Notes: a model not told the origin generated them from the sequence alone. Numbered from the stretch's first letter, positions 26,094 to 35,835 are shown. The stretch: DNA of 46,082 nt from Ignavibacteriales bacterium (GCA_020061995.1 JAGUXE010000223.1:1-46082), one strand, 5' to 3'. A program made the numbers and translations.

Positions 26094-27651
26094 CATTCTT
26101 AAACTAACCGGAAACAATTTATCGATAGAAGATATTTATAGTTTTATTCTTGACAACCGAAGGGTGCAAATTGATAAAGAAGCCGCAAAAAGGATTAACA
26201 AATCAAGGGCACTTGTAGAAAAATGGGTTAACGAAGAAAAAGTTATTTATGGTGTTACTACAGGATTCGGTGAATTCAGCAATGTATCAATCAGCAAAAA
26301 AGATATAGAACAACTTCAGGAAAACTTAATTGTAAGTCATGCAGTTGGGTGCGGCGAACCTCTTCCACCGTTTATTGTAAAAATTATGATGCTGCTTCGC
26401 GTTAATGCCCTTGCAAAAGGATATTCCGGTATAAGACTTTCAACAATGCAAACATTAGTTGAAATGATAAATCAAAATATTATTCCCGTTATTCCGTCGC
26501 AGGGTTCTGTTGGTTCAAGTGGTGATTTGGTACAACTTTCACATCTCGTTTTGGCATTAATTGGAATGGGAAGAGTTTATCATTTTAAAAAATCACTTTT
26601 CGACGAAAAAGAGTTAGGAAAAATCTTTGAGGCAAAATCCGTATTTAAGAAAATTGGTTTGATTCCGGTTAGGCTAAAAGCAAAAGAAGGATTAGCCCTA
26701 ATAAACGGGACACAAATGATGACCTCTTTTGCTGCACATATAACAGCAAGGGCAAAGCGATTAAATAAAGTTGCTGATATTGCCGCTTCACTTAGTCATG
26801 AAGCACTTCGCGCAACGGATCGAGCATTTGATGAAAGAGTTCATAACCTACGTGCTTATGAAGGACAATCAAAAACCGCAAAAAATATACTTGCTATGAT
26901 AAGAGGAAGTGAAATTAGAGATTCACATCGCAATGGTGATCCGCGTGTTCAAGATGCTTATTCGATAAGATGTATTCCACAAATACATGGTGCCTCTCGT
27001 GATGCAATTGAGTATGTCAACTCAAGAGTTTCAATTGAAATTAATTCTGCGAACGATAACCCGTTAATTTTTGCCGATACAGAAGAACATCTCGAAGGAG
27101 GAAATTTTCATGGGCAGCCGATGGCTCTTGCAATGGATTTCATGGGAATAGCACTTGCTGAACTTGCAAATGTCAGTGAACGAAGAATAGAAAGAATGGT
27201 CAATGGCGCATTAAATCAAGGGTTACCCCGCTTTTTAACTTCCAAAGGAGGATTAAACAGCGGAATGATGATTGCTCAATATACAGCAGCAAGTTTAGTT
27301 TCCGAGAACAAAGTATTAGCGCATCCGGCGAGTGTTGATTCAATTCCAACTTCAGCAAATCAGGAAGACCATAACTCGATGGGCTCTATTGCAGCACAAA
27401 AATGTTATAAGATTTTGAACAATTTGGAAAATGTCCTAGCAATTGAATTAATGACTGCAGCTCAAGGATTGGAATTTCTAAAGCCGTTGAAACCGGGAAT
27501 CGGAACAGCAAAAGCATACCAAAAAATAAGAGAAGTGGTCAAACCATTGAATGAAGATAGAATTCTTCATTACGATTTAATGAAAATTCTAAAACTTGTA
27601 AAAGAGGATTCTTTATTAAACGCGGTTGAACATGTTGTTAAACTCTATTAG
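26083..27651 (+). CDS. Aromatic amino acid / histidine ammonia-lyase with a Ser-Ser-Gly MIO triad
   Basis: A 522-residue MIO-family lyase, which eliminates ammonia from histidine or an aromatic amino acid. Family marks: Tyr56 in YGVTTGFG, the MIO loop QGSVGSSGDL (residues 140-149), QDAYSIRCIPQIHGASRDA, NSANDNPL and SIPTSANQEDHNSMG. The last two favour histidine ammonia-lyase over Phe/Tyr lyases. The MIO cofactor normally forms from Ala-Ser-Gly; here the triad is Ser145-Ser146-Gly147, so cyclisation is possible but altered. No other histidine-degradation genes are adjacent. It overlaps hflX by 11 bases. I am confident of the family, less so of substrate and activity. Confidence 0.88.
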   Translation: MSGSILKLTGNNLSIEDIYSFILDNRRVQIDKEAAKRINKSRALVEKWVNEEKVIYGVTTGFGEFSNVSISKKDIEQLQENLIVSHAVGCGEPLPPFIVKIMMLLRVNALAKGYSGIRLSTMQTLVEMINQNIIPVIPSQGSVGSSGDLVQLSHLVLALIGMGRVYHFKKSLFDEKELGKIFEAKSVFKKIGLIPVRLKAKEGLALINGTQMMTSFAAHITARAKRLNKVADIAASLSHEALRATDRAFDERVHNLRAYEGQSKTAKNILAMIRGSEIRDSHRNGDPRVQDAYSIRCIPQIHGASRDAIEYVNSRVSIEINSANDNPLIFADTEEHLEGGNFHGQPMALAMDFMGIALAELANVSERRIERMVNGALNQGLPRFLTSKGGLNSGMMIAQYTAASLVSENKVLAHPASVDSIPTSANQEDHNSMGSIAAQKCYKILNNLENVLAIELMTAAQGLEFLKPLKPGIGTAKAYQKIREVVKPLNEDRILHYDLMKILKLVKEDSLLNAVEHVVKLY

Positions 27652-27654
27652 TTC

Positions 27655-28017
27655 TTAATACCCTAGTAAATCTTCTCGTATTAATAATAGTACGGCTGAT
27701 TGCGGAACTATTAAAAGTTTTTGTCCTTCATATTCTATTTCGAAAGCATTGCTTCGAAGAAATATCGCTAGATCTCCCTCTTTTGCTTGTAATGGGATAT
27801 ACTTAACCGGATCTTTCGTTTCCTTCCATGGTTCATCTTCGGCTTGATTCGCAATGGGATAACCGGGTCCGGATTTTAAGACATATCCACTCTGAACCTT
27901 TTCCTTTTCGTGAACTCCCGGAGGAAGAAATAGTCCGCTGGAAGTTTTATCATTAGCTTCAGCGGGTTTAACAAGGATTTTATCCCCCACAACAATCATT
28001 TTATGTATATTTTTCAA
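27655..28017 (-). CDS. GroES-like (Cpn10) co-chaperone
   Basis: A 120-residue Cpn10-fold protein: MIVVGDKILVKPAEANDKTSSGLFLPPG, a mobile-loop-like region, a VLKSGPGYP segment, LQAKEGDLAIFLRSNAFEIEYEGQKLLIVPQSAVLLLI. Ordinary GroES is about 95 residues; the extra length includes an insertion around residues 58-75 (AEDEPWKETKDPVKYIP). No groEL is adjacent, so this is an additional, divergent co-chaperone rather than the main groES. The start is the TTG at 28017: AAGGAA lies a few bases before it, whereas the ATG six codons later has no site. It is three bases from the convergent lyase gene. Confidence 0.85.
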   Translation of the reverse strand: MKNIHKMIVVGDKILVKPAEANDKTSSGLFLPPGVHEKEKVQSGYVLKSGPGYPIANQAEDEPWKETKDPVKYIPLQAKEGDLAIFLRSNAFEIEYEGQKLLIVPQSAVLLLIREDLLGY

Positions 28018-28147
28018 AGTTTCCTTTTATTCTTATTATGCAATCGATTTTGGAACAGCAATAAATTTTGATTCGAAAATCTTTATCCCTAAAATAGTGA
28101 AAACTTTAGTAATTTTCGGATGAAGAAGAATTTAAGGAAGTGCTTCA

Positions 28148-29668
28148 TTGACGCTTATTAAAAAGACATTGTTAATTTCAGCTGTTGCTGCATCGTTGGG
28201 AATAGGAATAGCATATCTTGTTCTATCTTTGTTTTATGCTTCATCGAACCAAGTTGAAAGAACCACTATCGGCTTCCCCGTAATCATAACATTAATAATA
28301 TTATTAGGCGCTTTGTTTGCAACAATAATAGTTCTCTTTCTTCAAGTAAGTGTGTTTTCGAGAATACGACAGCTTGAAACACAAGTACAATATTTAGCCG
28401 ATAATGATGATTACGACGTTACAATATCGCTTAACGGAAATGATGAGTTGAGTAGTTTTGCAAATAGGATTAACAAAGTCATCACCACCAAACGCATTGC
28501 AGATAAAGCTTTACGAGAAAGCGAGTTGTTTTATAAAACCATATTTGAAGCCTCCGCCGATGCATTTATTATAATTAACAAAGATTTTTATCCGGTTAAT
28601 TTTAACAAAAAATTTGCGATTCAGTTTGGTTATGATAATGAAACATCAAGACATACAGATTTTATTTCGGATTTGTTTTTAGAAAGAAATTCTTCTGCCG
28701 CGAACCAAATACGCAAACATGGTTTTGATAAAATTATCGGACCGATGGAGTTAGAGATCAAGAATTATAAGGGAAGTAAAATGCTGGTTGATCTTCTTTC
28801 ATCTCCGATTAAACTTAACGAAAACAGTTTTATTCTTTTAAGATTTACTGACATCACTGATATTAAACATCTAGAATCAAAAGCAAAAGAACAACAGCTT
28901 CTTATCCAGCAAGCTGATAAACTTGCATCGCTTGGGCTACTTGTCTCAGGTGTTGCACATGAAATAAATAACCCGATTTCATTCATATCATTTAATCTTT
29001 CCTATATTGAAAAATCATTGAAGGAGATTTTTCCGAATCTTGATTTAATAGCTAACCAGAGTGTCGATTTTAAAATCGGAAATATTAAGTATGATTTATT
29101 CAAGCAAGAGATATCAGATTTGCTTAAAGATCTGAATGAAGGAAGCAACAGGATTATAAATATAGTCGGCGACTTAAAAAACTTTGCGAAAATCGAACCG
29201 GAGAATGAAAGGATGTCTTTTTCCCTTAAAGAAATTACTGAATCAACTTTACGATTGATTCATCATCAATTGATTAAAAACAATATTCAAGTAAAGAGTA
29301 ATATTGATGAATCGTTTTTAATTCTCGGGAACAAACAAAAAATCGGACAGGTGTTGATAAATATAATTACAAATGCTATTGATGCTGTTGAAATGAATAT
29401 AGGAAAAATTGACATTGATTCTTTTAAGGATGATAATGGTGACATAATTTATTCGATTAGTGACAATGGAAATGGAATGGATGAGCAAACGTTGAATAAA
29501 GCATTCGATCCATTCTTCACAACTAAAACGAACAGTGGCGGAACCGGTTTAGGCTTATCAGTTTCAAAAAGTATTATGGAGAATATGAGTTTCACTCTTT
29601 CAATTGTGTCAGAGCTTAAAAAGGGAACAACTGTAAAACTTCAATTTCCTCAGGAGTTTGTTAAATGA
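28148..29668 (+). CDS. Membrane sensor histidine kinase (HAMP-PAS-HisKA-HATPase)
   Basis: A 506-residue kinase with two membrane helices (about residues 5-27 and 40-64) separated by only a short outside loop, a HAMP-like linker, and a PAS domain (about 125-240). A HisKA region has His271 (LVSGVAHEINNPISF, the NtrB/AtoS type), and the HATPase has DNGNGMDEQTL and GGTGLGLSVSKSIME. Lack of a periplasmic domain points to a cytosolic or membrane signal. The start is TTG, fixed by AAGGAAG seven bases upstream. The next gene's ATG overlaps its stop (ATGA), so the response regulator at 29665 is its likely partner. Confidence 0.93.
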   Translation: MTLIKKTLLISAVAASLGIGIAYLVLSLFYASSNQVERTTIGFPVIITLIILLGALFATIIVLFLQVSVFSRIRQLETQVQYLADNDDYDVTISLNGNDELSSFANRINKVITTKRIADKALRESELFYKTIFEASADAFIIINKDFYPVNFNKKFAIQFGYDNETSRHTDFISDLFLERNSSAANQIRKHGFDKIIGPMELEIKNYKGSKMLVDLLSSPIKLNENSFILLRFTDITDIKHLESKAKEQQLLIQQADKLASLGLLVSGVAHEINNPISFISFNLSYIEKSLKEIFPNLDLIANQSVDFKIGNIKYDLFKQEISDLLKDLNEGSNRIINIVGDLKNFAKIEPENERMSFSLKEITESTLRLIHHQLIKNNIQVKSNIDESFLILGNKQKIGQVLINIITNAIDAVEMNIGKIDIDSFKDDNGDIIYSISDNGNGMDEQTLNKAFDPFFTTKTNSGGTGLGLSVSKSIMENMSFTLSIVSELKKGTTVKLQFPQEFVK

Positions 29669-31026
29669 AGAATGCCTCAATTTTATTAATAGATGATGAA
29701 ATATCTTTTCTTCGTTCCTTAAGAAGATTACTTTGGGATGAGGGTTACACAAATGTGGAAATAGAACCCGATCCCGTTTCCTCTTTATCGATTCTGCGAA
29801 AAAAAGATTTTGATTGCATTCTGCTTGATATTTCCATGCCGCAAATGAGCGGACTGGTTTTGCTTGAACAGATAACTCAACATTATCCGGATATACCTGT
29901 TATTATGCTTACCGCAAATGATACAGTTGGTTCAGCATTAACGGCAATTAAACTTGGCGCATATGAATATATTGTTAAACCCCCTGAGCTTGACCGACTT
30001 TTTTTAACAATAAAAAGGGGGATTGAAAAAAGATTTCTTCAAAAAGAGAGGGATTCATTAAGAAATTTATCTTCTCAAGAAGGAATAGTTTATGATGAGT
30101 TCAAGGAGATAATTACTCAATCTCCATCAATGTATAAAGTATTTGATCTTGTTAAAATATTTGCCCCGACCAACGAAACAATTTTAATAACCGGTGAAAC
30201 CGGTACAGGTAAAGATTTAATCGCAAGGAAAATTCATGACCTTTCCCCAAGAAAGGATAAACCGTTTATTGCCGTGAATGTAGCATCGTTATCTTCATCC
30301 TTGTTTGAAAGTGAATTATTCGGTCATGATAAAGGAGCCTTTACAGGAGCATCTTCTGACAAAGTCGGTTTTTTTGAAGCTGCAGATGAAGGGACTCTTT
30401 TTCTTGATGAAATTGGTGAATTGCCAAAAGAACTTCAGGGAAAACTTTTACGTGTACTTCAATATAACGAGATTTATAAAATCGGGAATTCAAATCCAAT
30501 AAAATTAAACACACGAATTTTAACTGCTACAAATCGAAATCTGCTTGAAGCTGCTCACAAAAATGAATTCCGTTTAGACTTATATTACCGTTTAACTCGT
30601 GGGTTTTTGTCCCTCCCCTCTCTGCGTAACAGAACCGAAGACATTCCCTTGTTGATTGAAAATTTCATATTACGAGCAAATGAAACTTACGGTAAAAAAG
30701 TAAAATCACTTAGCAAACAAGTAACGGCAAAACTTATTAAATATGATTTCCCCGGAAATATTAGAGAGTTAGAAAACATAGTTTTTAATGCGGTTGCAAC
30801 TTCAAATGAATCAGAAATTTCTGAGATTTTTAATCTTAATGCCTCATCGGTAAAACAAAATAATATTTTAGATGAGGAGATTATAAGTCTTGAAGAAGCA
30901 GAAAAACTGCATATACAAAAAGTGGTAAGTTATTGTGAAGGGAACATAACAAAGGCGGCAACTATACTACACGTTAGTGAGCGAACTTTACAACGCAAAC
31001 TACAACATTTGCGAAACGGCAAATAA
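29665..31026 (+). CDS. Sigma-54-dependent response regulator (NtrC family)
   Basis: A 453-residue activator: receiver domain (phospho-acceptor Asp55 in CILLDISMPQMSG, Lys in IVKPPE), an AAA+ domain with Walker A GETGTGKD and the sigma-54 contact loop GAFTGA (224-229), Walker B LFLDEIGELP, and a Fis-type helix-turn-helix at the C-terminus (ITKAATILHVSERTLQRKL). It overlaps its kinase by four bases. A near-perfect sigma-54 promoter lies 135 bases downstream of its stop in front of the methylmalonyl-CoA mutase gene, which is therefore its most likely target. Target assignment is inference; the protein class is certain. Confidence 0.95.
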   Translation: MKNASILLIDDEISFLRSLRRLLWDEGYTNVEIEPDPVSSLSILRKKDFDCILLDISMPQMSGLVLLEQITQHYPDIPVIMLTANDTVGSALTAIKLGAYEYIVKPPELDRLFLTIKRGIEKRFLQKERDSLRNLSSQEGIVYDEFKEIITQSPSMYKVFDLVKIFAPTNETILITGETGTGKDLIARKIHDLSPRKDKPFIAVNVASLSSSLFESELFGHDKGAFTGASSDKVGFFEAADEGTLFLDEIGELPKELQGKLLRVLQYNEIYKIGNSNPIKLNTRILTATNRNLLEAAHKNEFRLDLYYRLTRGFLSLPSLRNRTEDIPLLIENFILRANETYGKKVKSLSKQVTAKLIKYDFPGNIRELENIVFNAVATSNESEISEIFNLNASSVKQNNILDEEIISLEEAEKLHIQKVVSYCEGNITKAATILHVSERTLQRKLQHLRNGK

Positions 31027-31065
31027 ATTGCGATTTTACTTTGGGTTGATTCAGCACAAGTTATC

Positions 31066-31093
31066 ATTCTTAGAATTGCAAAACTTATTCTAA
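31066..31093. promoter_or_regulatory. Candidate activator-binding dyad upstream of the sigma-54 promoter
   Basis: ATTCTTAGAAT (31066-31076) is a perfect palindrome around a central T and is followed ten bases later by ATTCTAA (31087-31093), so TTAGAAT and ATTCTAA form a 7-bp inverted repeat. It lies about 70-110 bases upstream of the -24 element, the usual range for enhancer sites of NtrC-type activators. The sequence pattern is visible; binding is inferred. Confidence 0.35.
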
Positions 31094-31160
31094 TTAACGA
31101 CAAATTTAAATAACCTTGCAAAAAAAACTGTAATTAAATGATTTAGAGCAATATCTTTCG

Positions 31161-31174
31161 GGCATATTTTTTGC
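31161..31174 (+). promoter_or_regulatory. Sigma-54 (-24/-12) promoter of the methylmalonyl-CoA module
   Basis: The sequence GGGCATATTTTTTGCA (31160-31175) has GG at 31161-31162 and GC at 31173-31174, exactly ten bases between, and keeps the GGCA and TTGCA cores of the TGGCAC-N5-TTGCA consensus. The expected start of transcription is near 31186, about 20 bases before the mutase ATG, with GAGG as ribosome site. The adjacent NtrC-type activator gene strengthens the call. Confidence 0.8.
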
Positions 31175-31205
31175 AAACGTCGGGCATCATAACTTTGAGG
31201 AACTC

Positions 31206-32885
31206 ATGTCATCCATAGAAGACTTAAAAAATAAAGTACAAGAAGCCTATAATAATTGGGACGAAAAAACTTATAAAAAATCTTTAGCAAAAAACCCTGA
31301 ACGTCAGGAAGAATTTACAACCATCTCCTTCACTCCGGTGAAACCACTTTATACTCCAAAAGATATTCAAGATGATTACAACGAGACAATCGGTTTTCCG
31401 GGAGAATACCCTTACACAAGGGGAGTCCAGCCAACAATGTATCGCGGTAAGTTTTGGACAATGCGCCAATATGCCGGATTTGGTACCGCAAAGGAATCTA
31501 ATGAAAGATACAGATATCTCTTAGGACAAGGACAGATGGGACTTTCGGTCGCATTCGATCTTCCAACACAAATTGGTTACGATAGCGATGATCCAATGGC
31601 TTACGGTGAAGTTGGCAAAGTTGGTGTTGCCATTGATACCTTAGCCGATATGGAAATTTTGTTCAATCAGATTCCACTCGATAAAGTTTCAACCTCAATG
31701 ACTATTAATGCACCTGCTTCTGTGTTACTTGCCTTATACATAGCCGTTGCAGAAAAAAATGGTGTTTCAAAAGCACAAATAAGTGGAACAATTCAGAATG
31801 ATATTCTAAAAGAATACATCGCCCGCGGGACTTACATTTTTCCACCCAAACCCTCTATGCGATTAATAACTAACATTTTTGAATATTGTTCGAAAGAGAT
31901 TCCGAAATGGAATACTATTTCGATTTCCGGTTATCATATTCGTGAAGCCGGTTCAACAGCTGCTCAGGAAGTCGGATTTACTCTCGCAAACGGAATTGCT
32001 TATGTTGACGCAGCAATTAAAGCGGGACTTGATATCGATAAATTTGCAGGACGTTTATCATTCTTTTTCAATTCACACAATGATCTTCTTGAAGAAGTTG
32101 CAAAGTTTAGGGCAGCAAGACGCCTTTGGGCAAAAATTATGAAGGAAAGATTTGGCGCAAAAGATCCACGTTCATGGATGCTTCGCTTTCACTCACAAAC
32201 AGCAGGTTCAACATTAACGGCGCAACAGGTTGACAATAATATTGTTCGTGTTACAATTCAAACATTAGCGGCAGTTCTTGGCGGAACTCAATCACTTCAT
32301 ACAAATTCACGCGATGAAGCTCTCGCTCTTCCCACAGAAGAATCGGTTATGATTGCTCTAAGAACTCAACAAATTGTAGCTCACGAAAGCGGAGTTACAA
32401 ATACCGTTGATCCGCTTGCTGGGGCTTACTATGTTGAATCGATGACTGATTTGATTGAGCATAAAGCCATTGAATATATTGATAAAATTGATGCTATGGG
32501 AGGGGTAGTGCCCGCAATTGAAGCCGGTTATATCCAACTTGAAATTCAAAAGGCATCCTATCAATTTGAAAAAGAAGTTGAAGCAAAGAAACAAATAATA
32601 GTCGGAGTGAATAAGTTCAAAATGAAAGAAGAAGAACATAAAAACCTTCTTCGTATTGATATGAAAGTTCAAGAAGAGCAAATAAAATTCTTAAATCAAG
32701 TACGATCTCAAAGAAGTAATGATGAAGTAAATATAAAACTCGCTCTATTAAAAGAAGCCGCTCAAGGAGAACAGAATCTTATGCCCCCTATTATTGATGC
32801 GGTTAAAGCATATGCCGGTGTTGGAGAAATTTGCAACACTCTTCGATCGGTTTTCGGCGAGTATAAAGAAACCGTCGTTATATAA
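31206..32885 (+). CDS. Methylmalonyl-CoA mutase, catalytic large subunit
   Basis: A 559-residue protein covering the TIM-barrel substrate domain of acyl-CoA mutases, isomerising succinyl-CoA and (R)-methylmalonyl-CoA with adenosylcobalamin. Key segments: [79 protein letters not shown]. The Tyr of PTMY and the Arg of YIARGTY are kept, as expected for methylmalonyl-CoA rather than isobutyryl-CoA mutase. The cobalamin-binding domain (DxHxxG) is absent, so a separate small subunit must be encoded elsewhere. It is the first gene behind the sigma-54 promoter and heads a six-gene operon. Confidence 0.93.
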   Translation: MSSIEDLKNKVQEAYNNWDEKTYKKSLAKNPERQEEFTTISFTPVKPLYTPKDIQDDYNETIGFPGEYPYTRGVQPTMYRGKFWTMRQYAGFGTAKESNERYRYLLGQGQMGLSVAFDLPTQIGYDSDDPMAYGEVGKVGVAIDTLADMEILFNQIPLDKVSTSMTINAPASVLLALYIAVAEKNGVSKAQISGTIQNDILKEYIARGTYIFPPKPSMRLITNIFEYCSKEIPKWNTISISGYHIREAGSTAAQEVGFTLANGIAYVDAAIKAGLDIDKFAGRLSFFFNSHNDLLEEVAKFRAARRLWAKIMKERFGAKDPRSWMLRFHSQTAGSTLTAQQVDNNIVRVTIQTLAAVLGGTQSLHTNSRDEALALPTEESVMIALRTQQIVAHESGVTNTVDPLAGAYYVESMTDLIEHKAIEYIDKIDAMGGVVPAIEAGYIQLEIQKASYQFEKEVEAKKQIIVGVNKFKMKEEEHKNLLRIDMKVQEEQIKFLNQVRSQRSNDEVNIKLALLKEAAQGEQNLMPPIIDAVKAYAGVGEICNTLRSVFGEYKETVVI

Positions 32886-32931
32886 TTTTTATTGACAAAT
32901 ATTGAAAAGTAAATCTTAATTAAGGAATGAA

Positions 32932-33342
32932 ATGATACCAACTCACATAGAACATATTGGAATAGCGGTGAATAATCTTGAAGAATCTATCAACTATTAC
33001 GAAAATACTTTTGGCATGAAATGTTACAAGATTGAAGAAGTTACAGATCAAAAAGTTAAAACCGCATTTTTTCAAGTAGGACAAACAAAAATAGAATTGC
33101 TGGAATCAACTTCTCCCGAGGGACCGATTGCAAAGTTCATCGAGAAAAAAGGGGAAGGAATACATCACTTAGCATTTGCTGTTAACGGTTTAGCAACTGT
33201 TTTACCCGAAGTTGAAGCTAAAGGCGTACAATTAATAGATAAACAACCACGTAAAGGTGCCGAAGGATTGAATATTGCATTTCTCCATCCAAAATTTACA
33301 CATGGAGTATTAACAGAGCTTTGTGAAAAGCCGCAAGAATAG
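32932..33342 (+). CDS. mce: Methylmalonyl-CoA epimerase
   Basis: A 136-residue vicinal-oxygen-chelate protein interconverting (R)- and (S)-methylmalonyl-CoA, the link between mutase and decarboxylase. Metal-ligand segments are visible: HIEHIGIAVNNLEESINYYE near the start, KIELLEST, GEGIHHLAFAV, and a C-terminal LTELCEKP with the last Glu ligand. Length is normal. AAGGA precedes the ATG. It lies 46 bases behind the mutase and 43 before the carboxyltransferase gene. Confidence 0.94.
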   Translation: MIPTHIEHIGIAVNNLEESINYYENTFGMKCYKIEEVTDQKVKTAFFQVGQTKIELLESTSPEGPIAKFIEKKGEGIHHLAFAVNGLATVLPEVEAKGVQLIDKQPRKGAEGLNIAFLHPKFTHGVLTELCEKPQE

Positions 33343-33385
33343 TTTATAATTTTCAGTTGAATATTTTACTTAAGGAAATAACAAA

Positions 33386-34942
33386 ATGATGAACGATAGA
33401 ATCAAAGAATTAATGGATCTTCGCAAGCAAGCCCGAATGGGTGGCGGGGAGAAAAGAATTGAAGCTCAACACAAAAAAGGAAAACTTACCGCACGAGAAA
33501 GAATTGATCTTCTTCTTGATGAGGGGAGTTTTGAAGAATTTGACATGTTCGTTTCACACCGATGCATTGACTTCGGTTTGGAATCTCAAGCATATCTTTC
33601 CGATGGAGTTGTAACAGGTTACGGTACTATTGACGGACGATTAGTTTATGTTTTTTCACAAGATTTTACTGTTTTCGGTGGCTCTCTCTCCGAGATGTAT
33701 GCACAAAAAATTTGTAAAGTTATGGATAAGGCTTTGAAAGTAGGCGCTCCGGTTATTGGCATAAATGATAGCGGTGGCGCACGTATTCAAGAAGGTGTGA
33801 AAAGTTTAGGCGGATATGCCGATATTTTTCAAAGAAACATTATCGCCTCAGGAGTTATTCCACAAATTTCAGCAGTATTTGGTCCTTGCGCAGGAGGAGC
33901 AGTCTATTCCCCTGCATTAACTGACTTTACTATAATGACTAAAGATACAAGTTATATGTTTGTAACCGGACCCAAAGTTGTAAAAACTGTAACCGGTGAA
34001 ACAGTAACTGATGAAGAACTTGGCGGTGCTTATGTGCATGGAACAAAATCCGGAGTTACTCATTTTGTTGCAGATGATGAACATGAAGGAATTCTGCTTA
34101 TCAGAAAATTACTTAGTTATCTTCCACAAAATAATTTAGAGGATCCGCCAATTCAACCTTGCGATGATCCTATAAACAGATTAGAAGATCAATTAAATCA
34201 AATTATTCCTGAAAACGCAAACAAGCCATATGATGTAAAAGATGTAATTCATGCGGTTGTAGATTATCATGAGTTTTTTGAAGTACAAAGAAATTTTGCC
34301 CCTAATATAGTAACTGGATATGCACGCTTTAATGGTCAGCCCGTCGGTATTGTTGCAAATCAACCAAATTACCTTGCGGGGGTTTTAGACATTAACTCAT
34401 CGAGAAAAGCTGCAAGATTCGTAAGATTCTGCGATGCATTCAATATCCCGATTGTAACTTTTGTTGATGTTCCCGGATTTTTACCAGGTACGACTCAAGA
34501 ATATGGTGGAATAATTATCCACGGAGCAAAACTTCTTTTTGCTTACGGCGAAGCTACTGTTCCTAAAATAACCATCATTTTACGAAAAGCATATGGTGGT
34601 GCATATGATGTTATGGGTTCAAAGCATTTACGGGGTGATATAAACTATGCTTGGCCAAGTGCAGAGATTGCTGTTATGGGGCCTAAAGGAGCGATTGAAA
34701 TTCTTCATAATAAAGAATTAAGTACAATAACTGATCCTCAAGAACGTGTAAAATTCTTAGCTGAAAAAGAAGAAGAGTACCGTAACAAATTCGCATCTCC
34801 TTACGTTGCTGCAAAATATGGTTATATCGATGACGTAATTGAACCACGTAATACACGTTTCAGAGTTATAAGAGCATTACAATCTTTGGCAACTAAAAAA
34901 GATACTCTTCCACCTAAAAAACATGCTAACATTCCATTATAA
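33386..34942 (+). CDS. mmdA: Methylmalonyl-CoA decarboxylase alpha subunit (carboxyltransferase)
   Basis: A 518-residue acyl-CoA carboxyltransferase with both crotonase-like halves: [57 protein letters not shown], then [30 protein letters not shown] and [14 protein letters not shown]. It moves carboxyl from (S)-methylmalonyl-CoA to biotin on the carrier subunit, releasing propionyl-CoA. Propionyl-CoA carboxylase beta subunits look alike; the following OadG-like, biotin-carrier and OadB-like genes decide for the sodium-pump decarboxylase. Two adjacent ATGs follow AAGGA; either may be used. Confidence 0.93.
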   Translation: MMNDRIKELMDLRKQARMGGGEKRIEAQHKKGKLTARERIDLLLDEGSFEEFDMFVSHRCIDFGLESQAYLSDGVVTGYGTIDGRLVYVFSQDFTVFGGSLSEMYAQKICKVMDKALKVGAPVIGINDSGGARIQEGVKSLGGYADIFQRNIIASGVIPQISAVFGPCAGGAVYSPALTDFTIMTKDTSYMFVTGPKVVKTVTGETVTDEELGGAYVHGTKSGVTHFVADDEHEGILLIRKLLSYLPQNNLEDPPIQPCDDPINRLEDQLNQIIPENANKPYDVKDVIHAVVDYHEFFEVQRNFAPNIVTGYARFNGQPVGIVANQPNYLAGVLDINSSRKAARFVRFCDAFNIPIVTFVDVPGFLPGTTQEYGGIIIHGAKLLFAYGEATVPKITIILRKAYGGAYDVMGSKHLRGDINYAWPSAEIAVMGPKGAIEILHNKELSTITDPQERVKFLAEKEEEYRNKFASPYVAAKYGYIDDVIEPRNTRFRVIRALQSLATKKDTLPPKKHANIPL

Positions 34943-34954
34943 AGGAGGAAGAAA

Positions 34955-35377
34955 ATGTATTCGCAAATTGTTGATAGCGTAGCAGTTTTTGATTCTGCAG
35001 CGGCAATGGAAACGATTCATGAAAATGCACATCTGTTTCAAAAAATTGATCCTTGGGGAATTGGATTAACTTTTATCGGAATGTTGGTGGTATTTTCTTC
35101 TTTGCTTCTTCTTTTTATTGCCTTTAAAAACTTAGTGAAAGTTCTCAATTATCTCCGTCGAAAGAAACAAAGTAAAAAAGGAGAAATATTATCTGCTGAT
35201 TTGAAGGAGGATGTTCACACCGGTGAGGTTAATGCAGCAATTGCAATGGCTCTATACCTTTACTCCCAAGAACAGCACGATCAGGAAAGTTTAGTATTAA
35301 CGATTAATAAAGTGGCGCGAACTTATTCACCATGGAGTTCGAAAATTTATAGTTTACGTCAACATCCAAGATCATAA
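34955..35377 (+). CDS. OadG-like small subunit of the sodium-pumping decarboxylase
   Basis: A 140-residue subunit with one membrane helix (about residues 29-52, WGIGLTFIGMLVVFSSLLLLFIAF), a basic stretch, and a soluble C-terminal part (GEVNAAIAMALYLY...SPWSSKIYSLRQHP) of the type seen at the end of delta/gamma subunits. It should anchor the carboxyltransferase and biotin carrier to the membrane beta subunit. A strong AAAGGAGGAAG lies before the ATG. It starts 12 bases after mmdA. Called by context plus helix layout; sequence conservation in this family is low. Confidence 0.83.
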   Translation: MYSQIVDSVAVFDSAAAMETIHENAHLFQKIDPWGIGLTFIGMLVVFSSLLLLFIAFKNLVKVLNYLRRKKQSKKGEILSADLKEDVHTGEVNAAIAMALYLYSQEQHDQESLVLTINKVARTYSPWSSKIYSLRQHPRS

Positions 35378-35389
35378 GGAATTGCAAAA

Positions 35390-35833
35390 ATGAAAAAATT
35401 TAAATTTACTATACAAGGTAATGAGTACGACGTCGAAATTATGAATGTCGAAGATAATCTTGCAGAAATAGAAGTAAATGGAACTACATACAAAGTTGAA
35501 GTCGAAAAGAAACTTCAACAAACGAAAACACCAAAGTTAGTCAGATCAGTAGTTTCTCCTTCAACTGAGTCACACGCTTCAACTGCAAAAACCAGCAGCC
35601 CATCCTCTTTAAAGGGAGCCGGGCATGTTAAGTCACCACTCCCCGGAACAATACTAAACGTCTTTGTTAAAGAAGGTGATACTGTGAAAATTGGTGATCG
35701 ACTTCTTATTCTCGAAGCGATGAAAATGGAAAATAATATCAATGCCGATAAAGAAGGGATAATAAAGTCAGTAAAAATTAGAGTGGGCGACTCTGTGCTT
35801 GAAGGTGATACTCTCATCGAGATCGGAGTTTAA
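35390..35833 (+). CDS. Biotin carboxyl carrier subunit of the decarboxylase
   Basis: A 147-residue carrier with an N-terminal beta-rich adaptor (KFKFTIQGNEYDVEIMNVE), a Ser/Thr/Lys/Pro flexible linker (about residues 45-78), and a biotinyl domain with EAMKMENN; Lys112 is the expected biotin attachment site. It carries CO2 from the alpha subunit to the beta subunit. AAGGA precedes its ATG, 12 bases after the OadG-like gene. No biotin ligase gene is in the window. Confidence 0.93.
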   Translation: MKKFKFTIQGNEYDVEIMNVEDNLAEIEVNGTTYKVEVEKKLQQTKTPKLVRSVVSPSTESHASTAKTSSPSSLKGAGHVKSPLPGTILNVFVKEGDTVKIGDRLLILEAMKMENNINADKEGIIKSVKIRVGDSVLEGDTLIEIGV

Positions 35834-35835
35834 GT

